In this document: positions 47,700 through 58,900 of the stretch, in pieces | Numbering within the stretch: the first letter of the stretch is position 1 | Layout of the letters: each line of letters starts with the position of its first letter | NCBI GenBank assembly: GCA_021442155.1 | Contig: CM038214.1 | Coordinates: forward strand, 317,161,001 to 317,225,000 | Direction: 5' to 3' | Length of the DNA: 64,000 nt | Origin: Cymbidium sinense | Taxonomy: Eukaryota > Streptophyta > Magnoliopsida > Asparagales > Orchidaceae | The notes under the pieces: generated by a model | What the model was told of the DNA's origin: nothing | The model's input: the letters and a program-made list of their open reading frames with translations, nothing else | The model's database searches: none | Translations under genes and position numbers: made by a program

Positions 47700-49049
47700 C
47701 CTTAATCCCTGAACCCTAAATGAAAACATAAACCCTAAACCTAAAACTTAAACTCCAAACCCCAAACCCTAAACCCTAAACCCTAAACCCCAAACCCTAA
47801 ACCCTAAACCCTAAACCCTAAACTAACCCTAAACCCTAAACCCTAAACCAAAAACCCTTATAAGCTAAAAACATAAACTAAATAAACCTAAAAATAAAAT
47901 TAATAAAAAACCTAAATAAAAATAATATAAAAAATATAATAAAATAAAAACATAAACTAAAACCTAAACCTAAACCTGAACCTAAACCTAAACCTAAGAA
48001 GAAAACACAATAAAAACTAAAAACTAAACTAAAATAAAATAAATAAAAACCTAAACTAAACTAAAAAAAATAAAAACCCTAAATAAAATAAAAACAAAAA
48101 CTAAATAAAAACATATACCTAAAAAATAGACCAAAAAAAAGTAAAGAAAACCGAAACCCTAAACTAAAGAAAACATAAACCTAAAATAAAAAATAAACAA
48201 AATAAAATAAACCAAAACCAAAACTAAAATAAACTAAACTAAAATAAATAAAACCTAAACCTAAACCTAAAATAAACTAAACATAAACCTAAACGTAAAC
48301 CTAAACTAAATAAAAAAATAAACTAAAAATAAACCTAAACCTAAACTAAAAAATAAAACCTAAACCTAAACCTAAAAAATAAAATAATAACCTAAACCTA
48401 AACCTAAAAATAAAAAATAAAACCTAAAATTAAAAAATTAAAAAATAAAAAGACTCAACTAAAAAATAAACCTAAACCAAAAAATAAACTAAAATAAAAA
48501 TCCTAAACTAAAATTAATAAACCTAAATTGAATAAACTAACCTAAATATAAATAAGAAAACTTAAATAAATTTAAAAAATAAAGTAATCTCAAATAAATA
48601 AATAAAATAATAAATAAATTTAAACCTACTTTACTTAAATAAAACCAAAACCTTGATCAAAGCCTAAACCCTAAAACTAACCCTAAGCCTTAAACCATAA
48701 ACCTACAACCCTAAACCATCAACCCTAAAATCCTAAACCCAAAACCTGAAACCCTAAACCCTAAACTCTAAACTCTAAACCCTAAACCTTAAACCCTAAA
48801 CCCTAAAACTTTAAACCCTAAACCCTAAAACCTAAAATTCTAAACCCAAAAGTTGAAACCCTAAACACTAAACTCTGAACCCTAAACCCTAAATCGTAAA
48901 CCCTAAACCCTAAAACCCTAAAACCTAAACCCTAAACCCTAAACCCTAAACCCTAAAACTCTAAACCCTAAAACCCTAAACCCTAATTCTTAAATCCTAA
49001 ACCCTAAAACCTACAACCCTAAACTAAACCTAAACCTAACCACATAAAA
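47700..49049. repeat. Satellite unit
   Basis: CCCTAAA block at about 47700-47860, AT body, a shortened boundary motif at 48620 and a long CCCTAAA block at 48655-49045. No genes seen. Confidence 0.8.
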
Positions 49050-49525
49050 CGTAACGGCAGCAGAACATTACCATCAACTAGGCTCAGTATAGATCTGGCG
49101 ATGGAGTCAAAGGCGGAGGCAACGATTATCATAGTGGTGGTGGGGATCTGGAGGTACTGGTGGATATGGAGGTGGTGGTAAGAGCAGTGGTGGTTATGGA
49201 GGTGAGAAGAGTGACAAAGGTTACAGCTGTGATTGTGGCAGAGGGAGAGATCAGGGATATGATGGTGGATCCAACTACTCGAGAGATGGGGATGGTTTTG
49301 ATGGCAACTACAGAAACTGAAGAACGACTAATCCAATCTGCTGGTTATGGAACTACGTCTTTGCAATAGAGATGATTCTACGTATCTAAGATTTTTTATT
49401 TGTTCTATGGGTGCTCATTTTTTTATCTATGTCATCGGTTGTGTCTTAGAAAACTTGGGGTGCTACTTGGTTGATGAAATTGAAAAGAAGAAATGTTGAA
49501 TCTAAATTTTTCCCTATTAAAAAAA
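49050..49525 (+). pseudogene. GRP module 12 (altered 5' junction)
   Basis: The start is rearranged: AAAACGTAACGGCAGCAGAA replaces the usual AATGGGCAGAACCTTGATGG. From NITIN on it is standard: TAG, AQYRSGDGVKGGGNDYHSGG, then a frame change near 49140. The later Gly-rich part ends GDGFDGNYRN, TGA at 49318. The 3' UTR-like part ends in an A-tail at about 49518-49525. Confidence 0.75.
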
Positions 49526-50659
49526 CCTTAAACCCTAAACCCTAAACTAAACTTAAACCCTAAAGCTAAAACCTAAACTCTAAACCCTAAACCCTAAACC
49601 ATAAACCCTAAACACTAATAGCTAAAAATCTAAACCTAAACTAAATAAAACCTAAAAATAAAATAAATAAAAAAACATAAACAAAAATAAAATAAAAATG
49701 TAAACTAAAACCTAAACCTAAACCTAAAAAGAAAATAAAATTAAAAATAAAAACTAAACTAAATTAAAATAAATATAAACCTAAACTAAACAAAAATAAA
49801 TAAAAAACCTAAATAAAATAATAACTAAACCTAAAATAAAAGTAAAATAAAGATAAAATAAAATAAAATAAAAACTAAATAATAACCTAAACCTAAAAAA
49901 TTAAACCTAAAAATATATTAAAAATAAAACATAAACCCTAAACTAAAAAAAACCAAAAACTAAAACAAAAATAAAATAAACCTAAACCTAAACTAAAATA
50001 AACTAAACTAAGATAAATAAAAATTAAACCTAAACCTTAAATAAATTAAACCTAAACCTAAACCTAAACCTAAACTAAATAAAATAAAATAAAATAAAAA
50101 TAATCCTAAACTTAAACAAAAAATAAAACCTAAAAATGCCTAATATAGAAACCTAAAACCTTAATCTGAAAAAATAAAATAAAACCTAAACCTAAACCTA
50201 AAAATAAAAAATAAATCCTAAACCTAAAATGTAAAATAAAAATAAAACTCAACTAAAAAATAAACCTAAACCTAAAGAATAAACTAAAATAAAAAACCTA
50301 AACTAAAATAAATAAACTAAACTAAATAAAAATAAAAAATAAAATAAACTCAAATAAATAAAAAAAATAAACTAAATAAACCTAAACCTACCAATTTACT
50401 TAATTTAAAAAAGCCCTAAACCGTAAATCCTAAATCCTAAACCTTAAAACAAACCGTTAACCCTAAACCTACAACCCTAAACCCTAAACCCTAAAACCCT
50501 AAACCTTAAACCCTAAACCCTAATCCCTAAACCCCAAATCCTAAAACCCTAAACCCTAAACCCTAAACCCAAAATCCAAAAACCATAAACCCTAATCCAT
50601 AAACCCTAAATCCTAAATTAACTCTAAACCCTAAACCCTAAATAACCCTAAACCCTGAG
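49526..50659. repeat. Satellite unit
   Basis: CCCTAAA block at about 49527-49625, one full-length AT-rich body of about 750 bp that is a good example of the conserved word order, the boundary motif at 50381, and a CCCTAAA block to 50657. Confidence 0.82.
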
Positions 50660-51144
50660 AATGGGCATAACCTTGATGGTAGGAGCATCACCGTCAGTTA
50701 GGCTCAGTCTAGATCTAGAGGTGGAGGCGAAGGTGGAGGCAACGACTATCACTATGGTGGTGGGGGATCTGGAGATGCTGGTGGATATAAAGGTGGTGCT
50801 CGGAGCATTGGTGGTTATGGAGGCAGGAGGAGTGATAGAGGTTACAACTATGGTGGTAGTGGAGGGAGAGATCGACGATATGATGGCGGATCCTACTACT
50901 CAAGATACAGGGTGGTTCTAATGGGAACTGAAGAAACTAAAGAACGATTGATCTGATCTATTGCTTATGAAGCTGTCTCTTCATAGTAGAGACGGTTCTA
51001 CTTATCTATGGTTTTTGATTTACTCTAAGTGTGCTCATTTTTTATCAATGTAGTCGCTTGTGTCTTAGAAAACTTGGGGTGCTACTTAGTTGATGAAATT
51101 GAAAAGAAAAAATGTTGAATCTAAATTTGTTCTCTATTAAAAAA
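50660..51144 (+). pseudogene. GRP module 13
   Basis: Frame from 50660 reads NGHNLDGRSITVS, TAG, AQSRSRGGGEGGGNDYHYGG, then a Gly-rich tail (GDAGGYKGGARSIGGYGGRR) and GRDRRYDGGSYYS, with a frameshift near 50909 that destroys the GNWRN end. The 3' UTR-like part ends in an A-tail at about 51138-51144. This module precedes the third AT-rich block, just as modules 4 and 7 precede the first two. Confidence 0.77.
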
Positions 51145-51389
51145 GCCATAAACCCTAAACCCTAAACTCTAAACTAAAGCTTAAACCCTAAAATTAAAAC
51201 CTAAACCCTAAACCCTAAAAAATCTAAATCTTAAGACCATAAACCCTAAAACATATAACCCTAAACCCTAAACCCTAAACCTTAAACCTCATACCCTAAA
51301 CCCTTAACCCTAAACCCTAAACCTTAAACCCTAAACTAACCCTAAATTAAACCTAAACTCTAACCCTAAACCCTAAACCCTAAACTTTG
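51145..51389. repeat. CCCTAAA block, last of the array
   Basis: CCCTAAA and CCTAAACTAACCCT variants. To the right of 51390 no further telomere-like block was seen. Confidence 0.8.
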
Positions 51390-52950
51390 AAAAAAAGATG
51401 TCATTAGGAATAGATCTAAAAAATGACATAATCCTAACGTAGTTATGGTAGCTAAAGAAAATGTTTTCAAGAGACTTTCCCTTAATTATTAGAGATTTGA
51501 ATACGCTAAACCCTAACCTTAAATCAAATTATAATACCATATATTATAGTATAAAGTAGCATCATATATTTTAGCATGTAGTGATGTGCTTTTGAATGTA
51601 ATAAGATGTTTTGAAATGTTTTAGTATATTATGGTATTGTGCCCTATTGTCTATATTAATATAAATCATAAAAATATTAATTTAATAAATCAGATGATGA
51701 AATTTGTTAAATTTGAAGTGGGAATTAGGTTGTAGTACTGAAAGTGTGCTACACCACTTATAGTCTAAAAAGTAAGATTTAATGTTCAAAATAAATATTA
51801 TATGTTGTAGCATAGTATAACATCATATATCATAATATATTATTTTGTGAATTTTAAATTCTTTTAATATTTTACAATCATCCAGTCAAGCCTACACTAG
51901 CATTGTTTATAGTGGAATTTAGCTAAATTCATAATAGGTAGAGCATGGCATCATAATATATTGTTTCAATTTAAAATATGTAAGTGATACGACAAAAATA
52001 TATAGTTTTATATTATTTAGACTAATTTTTTAATTTTTTATCTTAAGCAATCCCTTGTGATGTGATATGCAATATAATATAATATAATATGTTATAATGC
52101 ATTATAATATAGGATGTCATGACATAGTGTAGCATCATGCATTATAGCATACTATTGTGTAGTACTACTTATTTTTTAGCATATTTTAGTTGGTTATAGT
52201 ATGATGTTGTAGAGTTTGTACTGGTATAACTCATAAAAATGCTGATTTATAGGATGAGATGATGGGATTTGGCCAAATTTAAGGTAATCTTTAGGGAACA
52301 TCATTGGGGTACGCTATAGTGTGTCATTTAATCAAAAGAATGAAATTTTCCATCCAAAATAAATGGTCATTTTTCAACCAAATTTTATAAATTTTTTTTC
52401 TTAAAGTGATTCATTTTAAGGTGTAATGTAAGATAATATATTATATGAAAGCATATTAAAGTATAATGTACATAATAACATAACTTCACATATATATGAA
52501 TGTGGTGCTGTGTTATTAAATGTTATTGTAAATTTTATTATGTTTTATTTTTGCTATAATACATTGGGTCAAAACTCATAAAAATGTTAATTTCAAGGTT
52601 GAGATGGAGGAATCTGGCCAAATTCATGGCACACACTAAGAAGCAACACCAAAATTATCTTATTTTGTACCATTTCTAATAGAAAAATAACAATGTTACA
52701 TCCAAAATGAACATTATTCATATTTTGAGAAAATGTTGTTATTTGTTCTTTTTAAGTGATTCTAATGAGGTGTAATGTTAGACAATATATAATATTATAA
52801 TAAATTATAATATAGCATCATATATTATTATACATTCTCATTTGTTAATTCACACTATAAAATGTTTAGCATGATATTATATATTTAGTTTGAGCTTGCA
52901 CCATGACAAATCAGAAAATGTTTATTACAATATTAAGATGATGTTATTTT
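51390..52950. repeat. ~340-bp AT-rich satellite block, copy 3
   Basis: Starts AAAAAGATGTCATTAGGAAT and follows copy 2 (26283-27889) throughout. TCATAAAAATATTAATTTAA is near 51665, TCATAAAAATGCTGATTTAT near 52231, and TCATAAAAATGTTAATTTCA near 52577. Relative to copy 2 a landmark near 51900 is shortened by a deletion. No coding capacity seen. Confidence 0.75.
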
Positions 52951-53559
52951 AATGAATACATTGTTAGGCTTTTGGTTGAAGTATTAAAGGTGTGCATAAG
53001 AGAAAAAATAAGATTGGATGAGAATTCGATGTCAAGGACATGGAGGGAGATCTGCTAGGGCATCTCACATGCATTGGACATGACATGTGAGGGGTCTATG
53101 TCGAGGGCATAGAAGAAGAAAATCTGCTGGGGATAACATTTGAATTTGATTTGATTATATGACTGTTGGAAAGAAGATCCATCGGGATAAGAATCTATAA
53201 TCTATCAGGGATTAAGATCGAATCAACTTTCATTTATTTTGTTTTTATTGATATGGAGGAATATCTACTAGAGATACAGTCCTGGGATTGGGTATATGAA
53301 CCTTCCACTGGGAAGTAGCTATCACTGGGATTGAGATTTGAGTTTGATTTCATAGATTTGTTTGGGGATGTATCCACTGAAAATAAGAGTTTGGTTGGAT
53401 TTCTTTGATTTATACTCTACTAGGGGAGTTGGTTTAATTTGGCTGCACTAGAGTGGTTGGTTTTGAATTTGATTTGTTTGGTTGACTTATTTATATATGA
53501 TTTAGGGCTCCATTGGGGAGAAGTGTGTGATTTAACTTCATTGGGGAAAATTAGATTGG
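52951..53559. other. Retrotransposon-associated noncoding DNA, shared with 27890-28450
   Basis: Same sequence as in copy 2 (TGAGGGGTCTATGTCGAGGG near 53088; GGAAAGAAGATCCATCGGGA near 53168), with a ~50-bp extra piece near 53280-53330 (CTGGGATTGGGTATATGAAC). No ORF seen. Possibly LTR or 3' leader of the adjoining element, but no TG...CA ends could be assigned. Confidence 0.45.
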
Positions 53560-55330
53560 GTTTAATTTAATCTGAGTTAATGTATGGACCTTATTGGTGT
53601 GCAATGAACCCATTGAGAAGGGGTTATATCAGTCTTAACCTACCCTAGGTTTACATATGCAAAGGGATAGTCTACTAGCTGTAGGATAGAGCTAGCAAAC
53701 ATAAGGGGTTGCCTTTTGGTGTGCAAAAGCTATGCTAAGAAGAAGGCTTAGCAGACTTACATCTTCAAAAGTGAGGAACAACCACTAGGGTGACCTGTTG
53801 GATGCACAACAAATTGAACTTGACCTATGGTGACTACTAAGTGAATGCCGCTGGGGACTTATGTGAACTCAAAAGTAGTCAGGATTAATTTTATCTTAAT
53901 TTCATGTGATTTGATATGGTTTGTTTGGGTTAGTTTGATTTTAAAAAGGCATATCCACTGGGGATGTGAGCTCAATTAAATTTGATAGATTTAATTTATG
54001 GACCATATCAGTGTGCGATGGACCCACTGAGAAGGGGCTATATTTGAGTTATCCTTTCTCAGATTTACAAATCTAAAGAGATAGTCTACTGGTCGTGGGG
54101 TAGAGCTAGCCAACCTAAGGTGTTTCCTTTCGGTGTGCAACAGTTGTGCTTGGAAGAAGGCATAGCAGACTTACTTCTTCTAAAACACGAAAAAACTACT
54201 AGGGCTACCTATTGGTAGCACAATAAATCAAACCTAACTTAGGGGTGACTACTAAGTGAATGTCACAGAGGACTTATATTAACTCAAGAGTAGTCAAGCA
54301 ATTCCTATAAGGAGTTTTGTTGACATTTCCCTAAAGATAGAATGCCTACTTAAGAAAAGGTACTACTAGGGGTGTCCTCCTAATCCACAAGTGAATATAT
54401 ATTTTATTTATATGTTTGCATGGACCTTGTTGGTGTGTGAGGGACCACACTAAGAAGGGGTAATGTCGGCCTTGATCTATCTCAGATTTATTGGACCAAG
54501 AGATAATCTGCACATCCAGGATAGATTCTCCAACCACAGGGGTGGTTACTAGGAAAGGGGAACTATCCAATCTGATAGTAACCTGAGTAGTGTCTAAATG
54601 GGGTCGCAAAGGATGTGATCCAACTATAGTGCCCATAGGGGAGCATTATCTTGAGCCTTGGAAAAGAAAACTTATAGGCATATGGTGGCCAACTCAAGAA
54701 GAAAACATAGCAGACTTACATATGCCATGAGTGGTGTTTCCTAAGCTATGAGAACCAACCAAACTAAGGTGTATCCGTGAGCATGAGTGGTGTATCTATC
54801 AGCATAGTGATAACCAAACAACCTAAGGTGCCCGTCGGTGTCCAATGATCAATTAGGAAAAAAGAGTGTAGTCTTACAACTTTCTAAGTGGAACTGCTCA
54901 TTTAGATAGTCTGTCATCGACAGCATAGATGTTATCTGACCTAGAGCGACTACTAAGTGGGGAGCCCCGAGGAAGGACTGACACTTGAAGCCATGAGGGA
55001 AGCAGAGACTTAACCTAAACCTTAAATATACTTGATCTAGTCAGTGCATGAAGGCTAATCTAAGAAGAAAGCATAGTAGACTCACATCCTCTTAAACAAA
55101 GCCATCATGAGGTAGCTTATCGACCACATAGTAAGGCCTACCAAACTAACAAGGCACTCATCTGTGTGTAGTGGCCAAGTAAGGAAGGAAAGTGTAGTAT
55201 ACTTACATCCTGTAAAGTAAGAAGACCATTAGAGTGACACACTAGTAGGGTAGCACGTCAGGCAGACCTAAAGCAGCTATTGAGTGAGAGCCATTGGGGG
55301 CGTCATCTCAACTTACAGTAGCCCGAGATA
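53560..55330. repeat. Degenerate ~330-420 bp tandem repeats next to the integrase end of a retrotransposon
   Basis: Recurring strings include GGACCCACTGAGAAGGGGCT, GGTGTGCAA, AGAAGGCATAGCAGACTTAC, GACTACTAAGTGAATGCC and GGGGACTTATGTGAACTC. The AGCAGACTTAC landmark lies near 53752, 54162, 54712 and 55078 (variant). The GACTACTAAGTG landmark lies near 53835, 54248, 54950 and 55278 (variant). Units are 410-bp-like with one irregular larger spacing. Tandem repeats in the 3' untranslated region are known for Tat/Ogre-group elements, and their position just beyond the integrase end agrees. The minus frame at 54346-54636 falls inside and shows no domain. Confidence 0.65.
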
Positions 55331-55460
55331 AAAGATTTGTGTTTTTTTAATATGTTCATGTGTAGTTTGTGTTTGTGTTGTATCGGTAAAGGATAGGATG
55401 CCACTCGGGTTCCTTACACCTACCATAAACACATTGTGGCAGATTCAGAAACAAGATTAC

Positions 55461-56810
55461 TTACAACATGGAACAGATTGAATTTGAAATAGAATTTTCA
55501 TTGATGATAATTATTTTCAAACATGATATAAAATATTTCTTTAAGTAGAGTTCATTGATTGGAAGCATTGGGTGCTCTACCTTATGATTAATAAGCTGAT
55601 AAGATCCTCCTTGGTAAGCCTTAGCTATGTCAAAAGGGCCTTCCCAAGTGGCTTCAAACTTGCCTCCCATCTTACGATGTGCAATAATCGATCTCCTTAG
55701 AACTAAAATAAGCTCTTTCACTTGAGAAGCTCTATGATAGACTAACTTGTAGTGAGCTTGAATCATTTTAGCTTTGTACAACTCGAAGTTTTGGCATGCC
55801 TGCAAGCATCTCTCCTCCAAACTTTCGAGCTCATATAACCGCAACTTGGCATTCTGCTTTGTTATGATCTTAATACCAATAACTATCCTTAGTGATGGAA
55901 GTTGGACTTCTAATGGTAGAATAACTTTGGATTCATACACTAAGGACAAAGGAGTAGATTGAGTTGGAGTTCTATATGTGTTATGGTAGGCTCACAAAGC
56001 TTCAACTAATTGCTCATGCCACTATCGCTTGTTGTTGTCGAGTATCTTCTTTAGTAATTAGATGAGAGTTTTATTGAAGGCTTCTGCTAAGCTATTTGCC
56101 GGGTAGTTGATGGTAGAATATCTCCAATCTATGATATGTCTTTTGGCAAAGTTGTTGATCTCGATGCTCTTGAATGCAGTACATTATTAGATATAATTCA
56201 TCAAGGCACTCCAGACCTTTATACGATATAGTTCCTAAAAAACTAGAGCACATGATGAGTTTTGATCTCTTTGAGCAGAATCGCCTTTATCCATTTGGAA
56301 AAGTAGTCAGTAGTAGCTAAGATGAACTAATTACCCTTGGAAGAAGGAGGATTAATCAAACCAACTATGTAGGTACCCTAACACTCGAATGCCTATGAGG
56401 CCAATGTAAGATGTAGAATGTTGGGTGGTTGGTGTGGTACCATACCTTGTATTTGACATTGGTACCATCTCCTAGCTGTATCCATGCAATCTTTGATCAT
56501 CGATGGCCAGTAGTATGCTAGTCTCTTGATCTTGGCTTTCATCTTCAGACTAGATTGGTTGGCTCCACATAATATTGAGTGTATCTTAGTCATGATTATA
56601 CAGGCTTCGTGCTTATCTAAATAATGTAACAACATATGATCGAAAGACCGCTGGTACAAGACACCATCCATAAGAGCTTAAGATAGTGCTCTCTGTTCAT
56701 CTTGTGGGATTGAGACTTCTTATGAGGTAGTTTGTTTTTATTTAGGTAATCCATGAATGGTTGCCTCCAATCTAATTCCTCGTCCTTCTTGGCAATGGAA
56801 ACCTCCACTT
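55461..56810 (-). pseudogene. Tat-type integrase pseudogene
   Basis: Integrase inserts element cDNA into the genome. On the minus strand: DWRQPFMDYLNKNKLP (about 56770), then GVLYQRSFDHMLL and the zinc-binding region (about 56640-56450) with CGANQSSLKM, where His is usual in place of Asn, and ARRWYQCQ, where the first Cys is Trp. The core follows with stop and G-T-Y-I-V-G where G-T-D-V-V-G is usual, so the first catalytic Asp is lost. Then come GLINPPSSKG, TDYFSKW, and PANSLAEAFNKTL, which keeps the Glu. The C-terminal part, 55949-55461, is open for 162 codons: SLVYESKVILPLEVQLPSLR, GGKFEATWEGPFDI and ELYLKKYF. It is plainly inactive. Confidence 0.82.
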
Positions 56811-56849
56811 TGAGATTGTACTTTTTGATGAGTTCAATATCAATAAGAA

Positions 56850-57300
56850 GACTTGTCTATTTTGGACCTTTATTGATATGGACTCATCTTCTCGACATGC
56901 CAACTCCTTATCAAGCTTGGATAAAGCATATGCTACAATGTTCTCTCCTCGAAGAATCATATAAATGGTAACTTCTGGGATTTGGGACAACAACTTTATG
57001 GTGTACTTGAGGTAGTGATGAAGCTTGGGATTTTTAACCTTCTAGGACCCAGCGATTTGGTTGATAACTAGCTAAGAACTTCAAAAGATGTTGATGTTCT
57101 GGATGATTAGAGTAACGACTAACTCTATACTGGCAGTTAAAGCCTCATATTTAGCTTCATTATTAATGCAAAGATTGGACAGATGTTATGAGAATCTCAT
57201 CACATCACAATCCAGAGTTAAGAGAACTATTCTTACCATTACCTTTCCTTGAATAGTGTATTATAGTTTTTCTCCTCTTTGAGAGGAAGTCACAGCATCA
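56850..57300 (-). pseudogene. Second (archaeal-type) RNase H domain of the Tat element
   Basis: Minus-strand reading gives LCINNEAKYEALTASIELVV, then after stops LVINQIAGS and KVKNPKLHHYLKYTIKLL, then VTIYMILRGENIVAYALSKL. These match the aRNH pattern NN-x-AEYEAL, VVNQ-x-x-G and the ADALA-like Asp/Ala motif, here AYALS with Asp changed to Tyr. Internal TGA and TAG codons near 57091-57040 break the frame. Its place between RNase H and integrase is the diagnostic feature of the Tat lineage. Confidence 0.72.
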
Positions 57301-57499
57301 AAGTACATCTCCTAGTGGTGAATGAATCATCATTAAGCAGAGAGTCAATAATAAGTGGGTGTGCTACTAAGAAATCTGCTAGCACTTGTCCTTTCACCAC
57401 ACAGAGGGGTATAAAGATAATGTCAAACTATGTGAGGATTATGCACCGTCATGCCAACGATCTAGATAATATCAATTGTGTCATGAGATACTATAGTGA

Positions 57500-58900
57500 A
57501 TTGATTCTAGAGATTAAGTTTACCTTAGAGGAAGCATGTAGTGTTGTAGCTTTTGGGATGCAAAGATTAAAGCTAGATAATGCTTCTCAATGGGTGGATA
57601 ATTAGCATCAGTAGGGATTAGACGATGGCTGAGGTAGCAGAGTGTATTTTCCTTCCCTGCATCATTGGCTTGGTCTAATAAAGCACCAAGGGAGTCATGC
57701 AACATAATAGTGTAAAGTATGATTGGCTAACCCGGGATAGGGGCTGCTAGAATTGGCGATGTCATTAGGTAATGCTTAATGTCTTCGAAGGCATGTTCAC
57801 ACTTGTCATCCCACTTGAACTTGGCTTCCTTTCTGACAAGTGGTGAGATTGGCTGACATCTTCTTGATAAGTTGGATATAAAGCATCTTAGATACACCAA
57901 CCTCCCTTGGAATGATCTAAGTTGAGTTAAAATTTTAGGGGGTGGCATTTCTAATATCGCCTTGATCTTCCCCGGATCGATTTCAATTCCCTGGTGTTAG
58001 ACAATAAACCTAAGGAATTTCCCTAAAGCTACTCCGAATGCATATTTCAGGGGGTTCATTTTGAGGTTAAATTATCTTAACTATTCAAAAACTACTCTGA
58101 AGTCAAAGAGATGGTCTTCTTTTTCTCTATTTTGGCCTCGAGATCATTGAAATAGCACTCGACTTGATGATGAATGAGTTCGTCAAAGATTCGAGTCATA
58201 GCCTACTAGTATGTAGCACCGACATTTTTAAGGCTAAAAGGTATGACCTTTTAGCAATAGATTCTGATCGAAGTAGTGTTTCTTTCAACTTCATGGGCCA
58301 TCTTTATTTAGTTATATACATATGAGCCATCCATGAAAGATAAGACTACATGAGATGAGGTAATGTCCACCACCAGCTTTGAAATTGGTAGTGGAAATTC
58401 ATCTTTTGGACATCCCTTATTTAAATCCATAAAATTGACTCATATGTGAATTTGGTCATTCTTTTTCTTAACTAGGACAACACTGGCTAACCAGGTAGGG
58501 TATTTTTCTTCCCGGATGAAGCCAGCATCAATCAATTTCTTGACTTCATAAATGAGATGTTGTTCTATGTCTAATCGCATACGTCTAGGTGCTTGATTGA
58601 TAAGGTAAGAAGTAGGCTATATTGCTAGTTTATGGACCATTATATTAGGAGCCAGTCCATGCATCTCTTCATAAATCCATGCAAAGTAGTCCTTAAACTC
58701 AATCAATAGCCTAACTAAGTCATTGGTTTCAATTTCATTCAACAAAGAACTGATGTATGTCCGACATAGATCTTCTTTAGTTCCTAAGTTGATTTCTTAG
58801 AGCTCATGGATGGTTGACTTGATCACTTCTTTGAACTCTGGTGATGCATCTTTGACTTCAAAATCAACAGGATCCTTTGAAGTTTCTAAGAACATCTCCT
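57500..58900 (-). pseudogene. Reverse transcriptase and RNase H pseudogene (Tat lineage)
   Basis: RT copies the element RNA and RNase H removes the template. The minus strand shows EVKKLIDAGFIREEKYPTWL then ASVVLVKKKNDQIHI, a stop, VNFMDLNKGCPKDEFPLPIS (about 58540-58380), VVLSFMDGSYVYN, a stop, IKMAHEVERNTT, KVIPFSLKNVGATY, two stops, AMTRIFDELIHHQVECYFND. The catalytic YVDD is therefore YFND at about 58134-58123. RNase H follows: MPPPKILTQLRSFQGRLVYL to SPILAAPIPG (57948-57727), then SLGALLDQANDAGKENTLCY and YPPIEKHYLALIFASQKLQH (57705-57520). The missing catalytic Asp and several stops rule out activity. Confidence 0.85.

Larger units (their letters stand above)
7089..50412 (+). repeat. 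Recurring unit-boundary motif (26 copies)
   Basis: A motif close to CCTAAACCTACCAGTTTACT followed by TAATTTAAAAAAA marks the junction from AT-rich body to CCCTAAA block. I located copies starting near 7089, 8103, 9089, 10209, 11377, 14027, 15063, 15729, 18037, 21087, 22138, 22809, 25154, 29967, 32249, 34421, 36253, 38257, 39783, 41161, 43409, 44451, 45763, 46938, 48620 and 50381. It contains G and T residues that the surrounding DNA lacks, so its repetition cannot come from low complexity alone. All copies are in the same orientation. Confidence 0.85.

Noticed and set aside
11729..50921. Valine/methionine-rich open frames over most GRP modules (for example 16178-16408, 18406-18702, 23714-24040)
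   Set aside because: They are the shifted frame of GGT/GGA codon runs (GTG GTG reading). The product has no domain, while the other frame gives the clear GRP tail with its native terminus. Openness follows from codon composition.
6175..51389. A functional chromosome-end telomere
   Set aside because: The heptamers are degenerate and are interrupted by bodies, GRP modules and insertions, so this is interstitial or subtelomeric telomere-like DNA.
6175..51389. CRISPR array or bacterial origin because of regular repeats
   Set aside because: The repeats are CCCTAAA-derived with no unique spacers; the surrounding elements are all plant-type.
51390..55330. LTR pair for the gypsy element
   Set aside because: No two matching terminal segments, TG...CA ends, primer-binding site or polypurine tract could be fixed by eye on either side of the pol region.
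57279..57605. 108-codon + strand open frame
   Set aside because: Antisense to the RNase H / second RNase H region of the gypsy element, whose minus-strand reading is clearly homologous.
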